DNA of 64,000 nucleotides, taken from Pempheris klunzingeri (lineage: Eukaryota; Chordata; Actinopteri; Acropomatiformes; Pempheridae). The stretch lies in the NCBI RefSeq assembly GCF_042242105.1, contig NC_092033.1:18966408-19030407 (forward strand). The letters are read 5' to 3'. A model generated the notes under the pieces. It did not search any database. It was not told the origin of the DNA and worked only from the letters and a program-made list of their open reading frames with translations. The position numbers and the translations under genes were made by a program. The stretch's first letter is position 1, and each line of letters begins with the position of its first letter. Below are positions 37,830 through 50,007 of this stretch, piece by piece.

Positions 37830-38550
37830 TTTTTAATGGCAGATTTGCATCTCATCTTTGTTATTAAGAACAACATTTAGCATTTTAAGTGACTAAAACT
37901 GGTTTTATGCAAGAAGACATCCCATCAGCCCCTTGGCTGTCTGTTGATTATTATGTTCCTGGGCCGAGGTAGCAATTCTGATGTGTCTGTCAGTTTGCTT
38001 TTCAGTGAATGTCAGAAAATAACCAGTCAGCTGTTTTTCTTTGGGTCCCTCTTCTGAACAAACATTGAAAGTTTGTAAGTGATAAAAGGTTATTCTCTTT
38101 CAAACCTGGCTCAGGATGTCAATATGGGGAGTCACTGTCCATAAATTTAGCTTGTGTTGTTTTTGAGAAACCTGCTGATGGTCTGAGCGAGCGCTGTTGT
38201 TACCACACATGCCAGGGATTTGTGGAGTGTGTAAAATGCATTTTAACAAAATGAGCACAGCCTTCATCACACCAAATGCTCTTGGATCCTAATTTAATCT
38301 TGAAAATATAAAACATTTATCAAAGAGTCTGAAAATGACACGTCAGTAGAGCAACAAATCCTGTGACAACAAAGGATCTTAAATCACACGAAAAGCATTT
38401 CAAGAACAAGTCTGTTTAGCAGAAAGACTAAATATACAAAACATTGTGTTGTGCTGTAGTGACTAGAGTACAGTAGATTAAACACCAAGTCTATCGGCCT
38501 GTGTTTGAATGTTTGCTTTTTGAAAGGATGTTCCTGGAGTTCCTGCTCTT
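37830..38550. other. Convergent intergenic/3' UTR between cbll1 and slc26a3 copy A
   Basis: About 720 bp. A minus-strand ATTAAA (plus TTTAAT at 38293-38298) is a plausible end signal for slc26a3 copy A, 253 nt after its stop. No other feature was recognised. Confidence 0.5.
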
Positions 38551-41500
38551 CTACAGTTTGGTATCTGTCAGCTGCAAAAAAGGTCAAATGAGTGTCAGAG
38601 TTGTAAAAGCAAGCAAACATCACTACTGCAATAATACACAAGATGACTCACAAAGACATTTTAACTACTTCCCTTACTGTAATTTCCCAGCAAGCCAGAC
38701 AAGGGCAACCTAGAAGTAACTATAATCAGTGTGGTGAAAAACAAATTTCAGCTCAGACGAACTGTTGTGTCGTCTGCAATTCAGCCGAGTTTGAACAAAG
38801 TTTGAACTCTAACTGCCATATCTGCAGCACCTTTCTGTCCCGTTTGCTGTGCACAGATCTGATCATTGGTCCATTTACACTTCAGTCTGGTCCCCACGGG
38901 AAGAATCCTCCTATTCTCACTCGACCCATTTAAGTGTGTGAACACATTCACGCTCCGAGGAGGAGAAAACTGAGCGTCACTATGAAGTTATTTTCTGTGT
39001 TGTGGTTTGACTTAAAATGTGGCATTCATATGACAACCAGCAACAATTTAGTTATGAAAGACAAAAAGCTAAATCATTTGTCTCGGACATGTTTTTTCAT
39101 TCACCTATGACAGTAAATGCAGACACGTGTCTAGGAGCAGATATGTGCATGTGAATGCAGAGTCTGTACGCAAAGGACAAGATTTTGGTATCAGAAGTGT
39201 TGTAGTTTCTGTTGGTGGTCCGTTTGTAGTCCAAGCTGTATTTCCTTATCCAGATATCAGCTGGCTACACCTGAGCTTCCCCCTGAGGCTAAATCATCGT
39301 CACATGATAGCAGATGGGTTCCAAGACTGATGCAGGTCTACTGGTGGTTCCTGAAGTCCTCTAAAGTAGTGATGGAGCCAGAGCTTTCAGCTATCAGGCT
39401 CCTCTCCTGTGGAACCTCCTTCCAGTCTGGGTTTGGGGGGCAGACACCCTCTCTACATTTAAGAGTAGACTAAAAACCTTCCTTAGTGATAAAGCCTATA
39501 GTTTAGGGCTGGATCAGGCCTTAGACCAGCCCCTAGGTTCAGACTGCCGGGGGACTCCCATGATGCACTGAGCTCCTCTTCCTCTCCATCGTTATGTCTC
39601 ATGTCAGCCAAATGTCTGCCTCTAACTTGCTATCTTCCCCGGAGCCTTTCTGTGCTTCCTCATCTCTCAGGTTTCTGTGGATCCTGGTCCTGGTCCTCCT
39701 GCTGTGGTTCTCTGGCTTCATAAATCACTGCTGTCGGCCACTCGTCATGTTTTTCAATAATATCTTACTGCTAATCTGTTAGTCACACTCCTATTGTTAG
39801 TGCTATAGTCACTGTTAGTGCGTTGGTTGCTGTTTGTGTCTAGACCTGCTCTTTATGGACAGGCTGGAGATAACGCTGTTGTGATTTGGCGCTATATAAA
39901 TAAAGATTGATTGATTGCATACATAGAAAGGAAATACAGATTTCAATATGAATTATTTATCACTTTCTTTCTTTCTTTTTAAAAAAAATAGGCATTTGTA
40001 ATCTTCCGGTCTATCTACGTGAAATGATGAATGAAACATTTGATTATAACGGCACCATTACCTCTCTAAAACTGATGGCTGGTCTGTCCAACACTGTTGT
40101 GCTGAGTGGCTTGGCCTGGCCAGTGGAAGTGGTTTATGGATGCTTTTGCCTTGTTAAGAACACTAAGTATCTATACAGAAGCCCAGCACAGAGGGAATGA
40201 TATTTAGGTAGCTTTCCTTACCACCCAGCCTTTACTTTTTTCCTTGTTTTTTTCAAACACATGCAGCATGGCGTCATGGAGGGTCGGGAAGAACATGGAG
40301 GTCAGAATCTCATCATCAAAGAACGTACAGCTGTGTAGCTTCTCCAGGATGTACGCTGCCACACATGAGAAGCCTATCGTGAGTTTTCACAGGTAATACT
40401 GACCTCGTGTGTTCACGTGTCATCGCTGGTTCTTGGATGTAGAAACACTGATGCAACTCACCGTCACAAGAAACAATGTAAACATCCACGCCAACACGGA
40501 TGAACTCTTTGAGTGCCTGTGGAGAATATAGTGAGTGTCCTGTGGCATTTATTTAACTCCAGTTTGTTTACCCCCCCCTGAACGACTTGGTACCGTTTTG
40601 AGCCCCTTCAGAGCAGAGATGTCCAGGAAGGAGACAGCGGAGAAGTCCAGGATGAGGCTGTGGAGCTCCACTCTGGGGACAACGAAGTTACCAGGAAGCT
40701 CAGCGTTCCAGTCGATCTGGAGAGAAAGTTCTCTGAGGTCAGAGGGAGGATCCTGCCTCTCCATGTTCATGTAAACCTCATCAGTCGTCTGGCGGAACGA
40801 GCCTTTCTGTTTTACAGATGCAGGAAAAGAGGCTTAAAGTCTTTTGGAAGCACACTGTGCACGGTGCAGTGCCGTCTCGTCTATCTGACCTCTCACCTTT
40901 GTAATGCCATCATCTCTTCTCTGCAGCAGCGTCTTGATTTTCCTGAGAGCCTTGTTCCTCTTCCTCAAAACCCTCAGGGGGTTAAAGCCAACCTGGAACA
41001 ACCAAGCGTCGGCGTCATACTCATACACACAAACCGAGGCAGAGGAGAGAGAGCACGTGTGTCATACATACAGCTTCTACAAGCTTGTCCCTGAAGAAAT
41101 CAATGTTTGCGAAGAAGATAGGAGAGGGGATCCTGAAGATTTTTACTCCCCTCGGTTCGAATGTCTGAGAAAGGAAGCATCACGATAAAACAAGTGTGAT
41201 TCAGAGGGACAACAGAACTGAAACTGTTCTACGCGTGTTTATTTGATTTCATTCACTCACGTGCAGATAATCTTTACGATCTCTGTACAGGTCGGTCCCA
41301 GCGATGTTAGCCAGGACAGAGCAGCGGGGGCTGGAAAGACAGCATAATTAGATCAAGAAATCAGCACAAACCTTTAGAAAACAACGAACCCTCAGATTTT
41401 CACTGACTTCAGTCGTGGCAGCTCATTTCTACTACTTCTAATTCCTTTTCAGAAGGTTCAATCAATCCATTGAATTTTATTTATGCGGCACTTTTCCAAC

Positions 41501-44500
41501 AAATCAAATGAAAGTCAAAGTGCTTGACAAAATGTAGGATGTTAAAAACTGACTGCACCCAAACAACTAAAAAAGCAAAACCGTAATTTTAACAAGCCGA
41601 TAAGAAAAGAGAGAGAAAAGGTAGTTAAGACAGAAAAGATAACAGAAGAGCAAAAAATGATAAAGACATGAAATTATGAATTGCTGCACGAAATGAATAA
41701 ATTATGGGGAGCTATTCAAAATAAAACAAATTCTTATTATGATAAGTATGAATTGTAAAACCCTGCATGAATATAGCTAAATAGATGGGTTTAGAATCGG
41801 GGTCAGTGCATTAATCATAAATAAATTATTTCTGATGGTTTACCCCCATGGTGACCCCCCCATGATGTCATTTATAATACACAGGATGCCATAGCATTGC
41901 TGCTGACCTTACGAAAAGAACAGTAACCCTAATGTCAAACTTCATTAGTTGTGTTAGTACAATTGAGTCCTGAAGACGACAGTGAGCAGCTCCACCCCCA
42001 AGCCCACCGCCAGACCAAGATCCAGTCCCAGCAGGATGGCAGCCAGACACGTTCCCACCCACACCACCTGCAGATGAGCACCTGAGGTCACACACTGACA
42101 GACAGCAGGCTGGGACAAGGGCACTAAGTAAATACTATACTTCTTAGCTTGGGCAGTGGGCTATACGAGACACCTACACATTCTGGTTTGTCCCTCTTCC
42201 ATAAGTACGGGATTTCACTGAACTGCATCAGCATGCCCTTCAGGTTGACAATGACCAAGGCACCCAGGACGGACTGGAGAGAAGTCAAATAATAGTTAGA
42301 ATATAACAAAAATACATATGTTCAGACCTACAGATGGGAACAGAAACATAGTGCTGTAAGCTGTTACGTTACAGAGGTGAGTCTCACCGTGGGAAGCGGC
42401 TCCAGCAGGAAGCCAAGTGCCACAGTAACAATCATCGCCATCATGGCTGAGATCAGCCCTGCAATCTGCATTTGTAAAAAGTTAATGTTTTTTTTATATT
42501 ATATTTTAATATGCCAGTGAAGGAAAGGGATGTAATATAAATCAGATCGTAAAGCGCCATTATAATAAATCTTTTTGGAGAAAAAGCCTAATAAAAGTGT
42601 GTGACCAGGGAACAGAGGGTGTAAATGGTGAACTTTGTTTTGTGACCTGTGTTTTGCCTCCTGAGCTCTCCTGCACGGCCGTCCTGGAGAGCGCCGTGCT
42701 GGCTGCAAACGACCTGAAGCTCGCACCAAATATGTTGCTAATGCCAAATGCAATTAGCTCCTGGGAAGGAACAATGAAAAGTTAAGCCGCCTCTCTGGCA
42801 ATGAAAGGTTCCCTTGTTTTGACTTAAATGATTCAGTTTGAGCTGCTTTTTTACACAGACGAACGCTAACGTTCGGCCTTGAGACAAAAGCAATATCCAG
42901 TGGAAGTTTATATCCTCATTACCAAAATTATGAGGAGTCTCATTCACTGTGTATCAGTAACCAATTAACTCTTGGAGGCAGACGGGAATGAACAATGTTG
43001 ATCTCACCTGGTTCCCATCTATGGTGTAATCATGTTTGATAGAGTAGACTTTGGCCACAGAGAAGGCAACGGCAAACCCCACTATGGCAACAGGAAAGGC
43101 CTCCACAGCACTCTCCTGTAAGATTTCCATATTGGGCGCGATGGGAGACTCATACCTGAAAGATGAGTGTGTTCAATAGTTTATTTAAAGGACAGAGGTG
43201 GTGAGTGACTCAAGACTTGTCAAAAACTATACAAAACAGTGCAGTTTTGAGGTAGCCCACCTGAACTTTACTTATTATACTAGATATAATAAGCACAGAA
43301 ACACTTTAAACCAGTGGTTCCCAACCTTTTCGAACAGAGTCGATCAGAGTTAAGCCCAAAAAAAAGATCACAGATTTGTGTAGCAGAGGAACTTTTCTTT
43401 CTTCCTCTCCCATTAATCTTGCAATGACCCCTCAGGTTTATCTTGTGACCCATTGAAATGGTCCTGACCCCCAGGTTAGGAACCACAGGATTAGAATACC
43501 TTAATTAACCTCAGCTAGCTACCAGTTTACCAACAGTACAACCTAATAATGTCATCTACACGGCTCAGTTGAACAAGTGCTCTTACTGCTGCATTATGTT
43601 TGCTAATCATATCATTTATCACATGTTTATTCTATACATTTAGCATATTATGTATACACACGAGATTATCCCTGATTAGAACACAAGGCCTTATGTAAAG
43701 TACGAATAATAACAATAATAATGATAATAATTCACATGAATTAATAAATAATAAACCAATAAATAACTAAAAAGGGGATTAAGACAAAACTTTATAATTA
43801 ACAATTGAACAACTGAACAGTAAGGCATAAATTCCTCACAATAAAATGAGTTTATGTTCTTCATCGCAGCCTCACACTTTGAGTACCTCGTCAGTGACAC
43901 CATTTTTACCAAATTCCAAAAATATCTCCCAAATATTAAAAAACTCACAAGTGTTCTTCCTCACAGTATGAGTACGTTTTTCAGGAGTCGAACCAAAGGA
44001 GGGGATATGATGCATAGTTACTCATCTTTTTTGTAGCAGGATTTTAGAGCCACTACTTTATTTCTACATTGTGGTATTTGTACTCTTACCTAACTAAAGG
44101 AGCGTTTCTCCCACTACTGGATCTTCATTACCGAACGAAACAACTTGATCTTAGATAATCTACTCATACTTGAAACTTACCCACTGACCATTTTGCCAAC
44201 GACGCCAACACCAAATCTTTCCTCAAAGCTGAAGCCATACGACACCCCACAAGCGATGATAGTCTGCGTGAATAGGAAAGAGACCCCAGAGTTATAAGCA
44301 CTGCCACCCATTGGTTTCTATTCATTATGGTTTCAAATCACCCCCTGTTAACTCTTATCTTATCTTTGTCTTCTGTCAAAGATTCTTCATGAACATACTT
44401 TGTGAATGAAATGACAAACAACTCTCAAATACCAGGGATCAGAGGTTCCTTGAATGCCCCAAACATTGAGGATTTTCACAAGTGGTCACTTTGGCAAAAC

Positions 44501-47480
44501 AAATGAAGGCCTAAAGCTGTGACATAGTTGGGAGGTGGTAGTGATAAAGTGAACATGATTTACAGGTGATGACAAGTTGTGCAGGGGGAGAATCTTCCTT
44601 TGAGGTTTCTCTCACCATGATAACCTCTATGGGGATGGGAACCGGCAGCTTGGCTCTGTATCTGTCATTCAGCTCCTTCACTATGAACACCACCACCATG
44701 ATCAATATGGACATCACCAGGTCGCAGATGTTGGTGGAGGTGATCTGGACGAAGATCTTCTCAAGGGTCTGTGCAAAACAAGCAAACACACTTTACTCGG
44801 CACCTTGAGCACGATTAAAGATGAAAAGTATCATCTAGTTTTATTTCACACCACAAGAAGATGCCACAGAAATCATGACAAGACCACATACAGTAGTTGA
44901 AAACTACCAGTGTAACACTTTCACTGTGTTCCAGTGTACTTTGAAACACCATTACTGTGGTTTACTATCATCATGTCACAGTTATTGCCTGAATGTAGTC
45001 CTGAATGTCTCTGAAACCACTTATGAGCGTAAGTACTTTACTGCTTTGCGGCCAGCTCATTGGATGAGTTACACCTCTGTGGGCAATGGCAAAGGAACTG
45101 TTAGTGTTTCTATGATGTATTTCCCAAAATGTCAAGCTAATCACTTCTTTTCTCTTCATTTCATTTCTCGATTTCTCTTTGGCTTCAATCTCTGAGGTTT
45201 ATACAGTGTCTTCAACATTTGGACCACTTTTCCCTACCAGAACTAGTTGCATGTTTAGAATTAGAATTTAAGTCCTCTGGAGTCCTGGTCTGCCTCATTA
45301 TCTTGCTGGCTTAACGATGAAAATGTTGGGAGTCATCTATATCCACAAGTTCCAAACATGAAATTGTATGGACAATAATGATCATCTTATGTAAACTGTC
45401 AGACACATCCTGGACTTACATATATGATCGCGAGTGGACCACTGATGCCGGGGACGTTTAACCCCAGCACAAACTTCAGCTGGGACACCAGAATGTGGAC
45501 GGCAGCTGCTGTGGTGAAGCCAGACACCAGAGTGTCAGATAGGTACACAACAATGAAGCCCACCTGCAGGACACCCATGGCCAGCTGGAAGACACAGAAC
45601 AATGGAGTGAAAAGGGGCTTGGTTTGGTATGGTATAGTATGGTATGGTATGGTACATTATGGTACGGCATGATATGGTATGGAAGGCATAGTAGCTATGG
45701 TATGGAACAGTACAGTGTTATGGTATGGAACGGTATGGTATGGAACGGTATGGTATGGAACGGTATGGTATGGTATGGTATGGTATGGTATGGTATGGTA
45801 TGGTATGGCATGGTATGGTATGGTATGGTATGGTACGGCATGATATCGTATGGAAGGCATAGTAGCTATGGTATGGAACAGTACAGTGTTATGGTACGGT
45901 ATGGTACGGTATGGTATGGTATGGTATGGTACGGTGTGGTACGGTATGGTACGGTATGGTACGGTATGGTACGGTGTGGTGCGGTGCGGTGTGGAACAGA
46001 ACAGAATGATATTGTACGGTATGGTTCAGTATCGTATGGAGACAGAGGCAGATCTACCTGGAAAATCCCCATGAGGAAGGTCACAGAGGAGGCCACCAGG
46101 ACCCTCTGCTGGCTCTGGGTCAGACCCTCAAATCCGGTGATATTAGCCGGTGGTCCATCCTCTGGGACCAGACGGGTCACCACAGCTCCCACCATCAAGC
46201 TCAGGACTGGGAAGGAACCTGCACAAAGGTGGGTGTGAAGGGGTGGGGAGACACCGTTAAGTCGTATCACACCCAATCTTATCTCCTCGTTTGAAAATGA
46301 TAAGATCCAGAACTATCTGAAACACGCCTCTCTAAGTGAGATGTTTAGGCAGAAAAACAGCTTTATTACTTGGGGACAGTTTGTACAGAAAAAATGGAGA
46401 GACATTGTGATAGAGTTTCATCATCAGATGGTATTTGATAAAATGAGATAAAAAGTTGAAATTACATCAATTCAGATCAAAACTCTTTGGCAAACCTTTG
46501 ATAAAGTGGGATAATTACTTTGTCACATTTCTTTTTCACAAAATCAGTATTTTGTAGTGGCTCGGCACTGTGTGACGTACCTACAGATATGTGTCTCGAA
46601 GTACCGAGGAAGAAGTATACTAGCACGGGGAAGAAAGCAGTGTAGAGGCCATAGCTCGGAGGCAGCGAGGCCAGCAGAGCGAAGGCCAGTCCTAAGCAAG
46701 ACCACAGCAAGACAACACACACAGAATTAAGACTCAGTTGTAGTTCAGTTATTTATCTGGAAAAACAAAACCTTTTTCTTGCCTGGTAGATATACACACT
46801 GAACACGTTTTAGAAAATGGCAGCTCAGTTACTAGATAGAGTAGATAGATTGGACACATTTGACCCAAACAAGACTAAAAATATAGTTTTATCATATCTT
46901 AAGCTGAATTTCTCAAATGCATCAAGGCTTTATTTTTTCTTATGGAGCCATGAAGTTAGCCAAATAGTTTTGGCTGCTTTGAATGCTCAGATTCTGTAGC
47001 CACAGACCTGGGCTGGGTGGTGGGGGGGGCTCTCTGGGCCCTCTCCGTCCTGCTCACCTTGCATAATGGCCACCAGTCCAGTGCTGATCCCAGACACCAC
47101 ATCACCCAGCAGCCACTCTCTGACTCTGTAGATCCTCATCCAGCCAATGATGGGCAGAAGAGAGAATACTGCATTCTTGGCACGCTTTGAATCCCAGCTG
47201 GATTCAACAGGAGTAAAACGGTCTTTACTTTTTCTACTTAAGTTTATAACTTACTTTACAACAATTTCATCAAACCGTCTCTCACGAGGGAAGTTATGAA
47301 GTCAAATCGAAGACTGCGTTTTCTGAGTTCTAAAGAACGGCGGTCCACTTGCCTTAGATACTCTTTCATGTGGTCCAGGATGGTTTTGTGTTGCCTGCTG
47401 ACTTTCTCGTGGTCTTCAGCAAAGCTGTCCTCAGAGTACACAGCTCTGGTGACCGCATATTGTTTCCTCAAAGTAACCAT
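38551..47480 (-). CDS. slc26a3: SLC26A3-like chloride anion exchanger, tandem copy A
   Basis: A SLC26-family Cl-/HCO3- exchanger of the plasma membrane. Coding exons in transcript order: 47480-47353, 47197-47058, 46691-46581, 46218-46058, 45584-45420, 44768-44616, 44263-44181, 43155-43008, 42760-42647, 42465-42388, 42273-42178, 42067-41961, 41330-41261, 41164-41072, 40992-40897, 40806-40594, 40516-40462, 40355-40222, 38571-38551. Phases close (about 721 aa; human SLC26A3 764). Landmarks are the [12 protein letters not shown] signature (residues 100-111), the N-glycosylation sequon NIT at 152, the anion-site Ser-Arg in ALSRTAVQE (388-389), and a C-terminal STAS domain with [18 protein letters not shown]. 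The start [10 protein letters not shown] aligns with human MIEPFGNQYIV. Intron 1 has a GC donor. The last exon is seven codons and ends TDTKL, a PDZ-ligand type end. Assignment to A3 rather than A4 or A6 rests on these segments and on the location next to cbll1. Confidence 0.9.
38572..40221 (-). other. Last intron of slc26a3 copy A
   Basis: A 1.65-kb intron in front of the 21-bp terminal coding exon. It contains a LINE 3' fragment in the opposite orientation (39341-39915). The donor CACCC/GTAAGG side and the TTTTTTTGCAG acceptor are both good. Confidence 0.6.
39341..39915 (+). mobile_element. LINE 3' fragment (L2/Rex-like)
   Basis: Around 39393-39571 the plus strand reads [16 protein letters not shown], then [19 protein letters not shown], and stops. 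This is the typical C-terminal end of a fish non-LTR reverse transcriptase polyprotein. The segment finishes with GGCGCTATATAAATAAAGATTGATTGATTG, a LINE-type tail (words 'ggcgctatat', 'gattgattg'). It is 5'-truncated. Confidence 0.75.
41331..41960 (-). other. Intron of slc26a3 copy A with a retroelement tail
   Basis: A 630-bp intron. At about 41460-41535 the minus strand carries a short retroelement-like tail (CAAGCACTTTGACTTTC, then ATAAATAAAATTCAATGG). The rest is AT-rich and unrecognised. Confidence 0.5.
43156..44180 (-). other. Intron of slc26a3 copy A
   Basis: A 1.03-kb intron between exons encoding GKMVSG and YESPIAP. It contains the small hAT-like element at 43312-43488. The remainder is AT-rich without recognised content. 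Confidence 0.6.
43312..43488. mobile_element. Small non-autonomous hAT-like element (MITE)
   Basis: 177 bp flanked by imperfect terminal inverted repeats: CAGTGGTTCCCAACC at the left and GGTTAGGAACCACAG at the right (one mismatch in the inverted comparison). Such ends are typical of hAT-family non-autonomous elements. Flanking 8-bp target duplications are not evident, so the copy is old. No coding content. Confidence 0.6.
44264..45419 (-). other. Introns of slc26a3 copy A
   Basis: Two introns (44264-44615 and 44769-45419) flank the exon encoding [12 protein letters not shown]. No repeats or other elements were recognised in either. Confidence 0.55.
45621..46037. repeat. (GGTAT)n pentanucleotide minisatellite with higher-order units
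   Basis: Most of the 473-bp intron 45585-46057 of slc26a3 copy A is a TATGG/GGTAT pentamer array with point variants (GGTAC, GGAAC, GGTGT). A longer unit containing AAGGCATAGTAGCTATGG occurs twice (about 45681 and 45853), so the array has expanded by segment duplication as well. Period 5 leaves several frames open and produces a spurious 204-codon frame. Confidence 0.95.
46219..46580 (-). other. Intron of slc26a3 copy A
   Basis: A 362-bp intron between the exons ending RHISV and starting GSFPVLS. Nothing was recognised. Confidence 0.55.
46692..47057 (-). other. Intron of slc26a3 copy A
   Basis: A 366-bp intron separating VAIMQ and [10 protein letters not shown]. No repeats were recognised. 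Confidence 0.55.
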
Positions 47481-47488
47481 CCTCACAC

Positions 47489-48672
47489 CTGAGGTGTCTG
47501 AAGAATCTAATTCCAGTGTAGTGTAAAAGGTTCTGGAGATGGGTCCCTGAAAGAACCTTTGCCCGTTGCTTCCCTGTGAGGTGCTGTCAGTCTGGGTGTA
47601 TCTAATCTGTGATCTAACATCAATCTCATCACTGCGTCTGTTTTGTCTCAACTCTGTTCAATCATTAACACCACCACCAGATTTATGATTCATTTCATTT
47701 GTTTTTTTGGTTCTGTCACGTTCAAGCTGACGTTATGGATGAGAGGTATCCTGAAATGGTGAGTTATTTTGGTGTTTTGGTCAGTTTCAGTGAGCAGGTT
47801 CACTTTGAAATGTTCCTTTTCTTTGTAATAGAAGTGCCCTAAAATGATACAGGGGCGATCACAGCTCTTCTCTTCTCAGCTGCCAGATGTGTTCTAAGAC
47901 TGTAAATCCAGTGACGCATCATCACATCTCAGAATGCACTTACTGAGCGACACCTTTCACACTGTTACCACGGAGGAAGCACAGTTTGTCAGTGAATAAT
48001 GACGAGATATGCTTCTGTGGTGTGGGCTCATCCACTCCATTGTCAGTGTGAAGTCACACAATCAGGGACGCACAAGGCTGGTGACCCAAAGTTTGTCAAA
48101 AAAGGAAGAGGAAGAAACGCAGTGGTATGAAATCAATGGAGGTGCAACAGCGGCACACCTTTGCCATACCATGAAAATCTATGGCCTGATTGATGTGACA
48201 TCAAATTTATAGAAAAACAAATAAAACACTACAATTACAACTACTACTGCTACATTTGTAGCTACTACAATCTAAACTGGTACTCAGATTCTGGTGGCAA
48301 CATGCTAGCTAGAGCCCCGAGACGAGGGACCCCTTTACATTTTGTGATGAAATTACCATAATCAATCCACCAAAAGAATCTCTTCATAATGAGGTACAGC
48401 AGCTTTTAAATTAGATGAACTGGAACAAGCAGGAGACAGACAGACAGAGTTTAACACTCAAATACAAATCCTTCAAATGTTGCTAAACACTAATCTTTGC
48501 ACAGCTCATAGTTCATAATATCTCATAATATCTGATGCTGCTCATGTGGGGATTCTTGAATCCTTAATGTTGAATTCCTGAATCGTTGGGTCTCTCTCTA
48601 ATTAAAGGGTTTGGTCTAGACCTGCTCTTTATGGAAAGAGTCTGGAGATAAGGCTGTTGTGAATTGGCGCTA

Positions 48673-48704
<32 letters not shown>

Positions 48705-50007
48705 TTGATAGTTAATCAACCTTTGAATCAATTGTGATGATAAATCTGATCAAACCACAACCGCACAGCCCCAGTCCACTGCCCCTGATGGGCAGTGGAC
48801 TGTTCACTAAATAATACATACATGTTTACAGCTTTTAGAGGAGAACTCCAGTATTTTTGAATGTGGGCTTGATTTACACATATTTTAGTGTCTAAGTGAC
48901 AAACAGGTACTAAAGGTTTTGGAAGTCATCCTGTAGATCACTTGAGCCGGGAAACAGGCTGCACCGTGATCCTTTGGGACAACTGCACCAGATCAAAGAA
49001 GGTCCACTAAAAGTGCTTGTTTGATCCACTGACGGGCTCAGTGTGTCGTTATGGAGAGGATTCCAACAGAGACAGACCTGGAAGATCCTTTTGTTTAAAC
49101 AGAAACAGCTGTTATATCGCTCTCTGCAAAACCACCAGACTCATTTTACCTCACAGAATGTAGGGATTGTTGGTCTAGTGCTGCCTCAATCAGTTTGTTT
49201 GTTTGTGTGATTTTTCACACAAAGTCCCGTGTCCTGTGAGGTAAAATGACTGTATTTGTCAATGGAGTCTGGTGGGTTTGAAGAAATTGATAAAGTGGCT
49301 GTTTGTGCTTACTCTAAAAAAAGGTCTCTCTCTTTAGGGATCCTTTCCATGATGACCATTATTGGACCAATTTCCTACTGATTTATACGTAAAACACCTT
49401 TAGACATAGAATTATTTTATTATTTTTTTATTATTTATTATTTAATTATTTTTATCGAAACCTTCAGAGACCTAAAGGACCTTATCGTGTCTGTTGAAGT
49501 TGTAGTTTAGTGGCGCATATTCACAAAGTTACAATGAATGAAGAAACCAAATGCCACACAGTAAGCCTGGTGCTCCCTGCTCTCCTGAGGGTGATCCAGC
49601 CTTGATATCCAAACATCGAATGCCATTATTTATTGTGATAAAATATTTATTCAGATATTTTAGCTGCTGCATATTCGATCTTGTTCATATTACCCTGGTC
49701 CCAAAGAGAGCAATCACTTTGAGAACAGTGTGCCAAAAAGTTCATTTATTCACATTGTCATGAAAATATAACTATACAACATGTAAAACACCTCAAATTT
49801 CTACCAATCCGGTATATACAATATAAAAACAACAATACCAAGAAATTACTTTTCTTACATTACAGCAAACCCTGTATATGTAAACTTAGATTGTCAGATG
49901 TGTGAAGTATCTCGTCATTCGTTACATCAGTGTATTGATGATCTGTGTAATTTATCTTTGGACATTTGGAGTTTTCTTGCAGATATCATCATCTTCTCAT
50001 CCACAAG
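47489..50007. other. Region between slc26a3 copies A and B
   Basis: This 2.5 kb contains the 5' flank of copy A and the 3' flank of copy B. The copy A frame stays open upstream of its ATG to 47651, but an acceptor-like CACCTCAG sits just before the ATG. A retroelement tail lies at 48604-48709. A minus-strand AATAAA (plus TTTATT 49745-49750) is a candidate end signal for copy B. No other gene is supported. Confidence 0.5.
48604..48709 (+). mobile_element. LINE tail fragment, same family as 39341-39915
   Basis: It shares 'tctagacctgctctttatgg', 'ggctgttgtga' and 'ggcgctatataaataaag' with the tail at 39838-39915, and ends in (GATT)n. Only the last ~100 bp are present. Confidence 0.7.

Noticed and set aside
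45624..46238. 204-codon plus-strand open frame rich in Tyr, Gly, Met and Trp
   Set aside because: It is produced by the GGTAT pentamer array and runs antisense into slc26a3 copy A exon 4. No protein family is suggested.
47256..47651. 131-codon frame of slc26a3 copy A read without splicing
   Set aside because: The part left of 47353 is intronic: the GC donor joins in phase to exon 47058-47197. The part right of 47488 lies beyond an acceptor-like site. An upstream start remains possible but is not supported.
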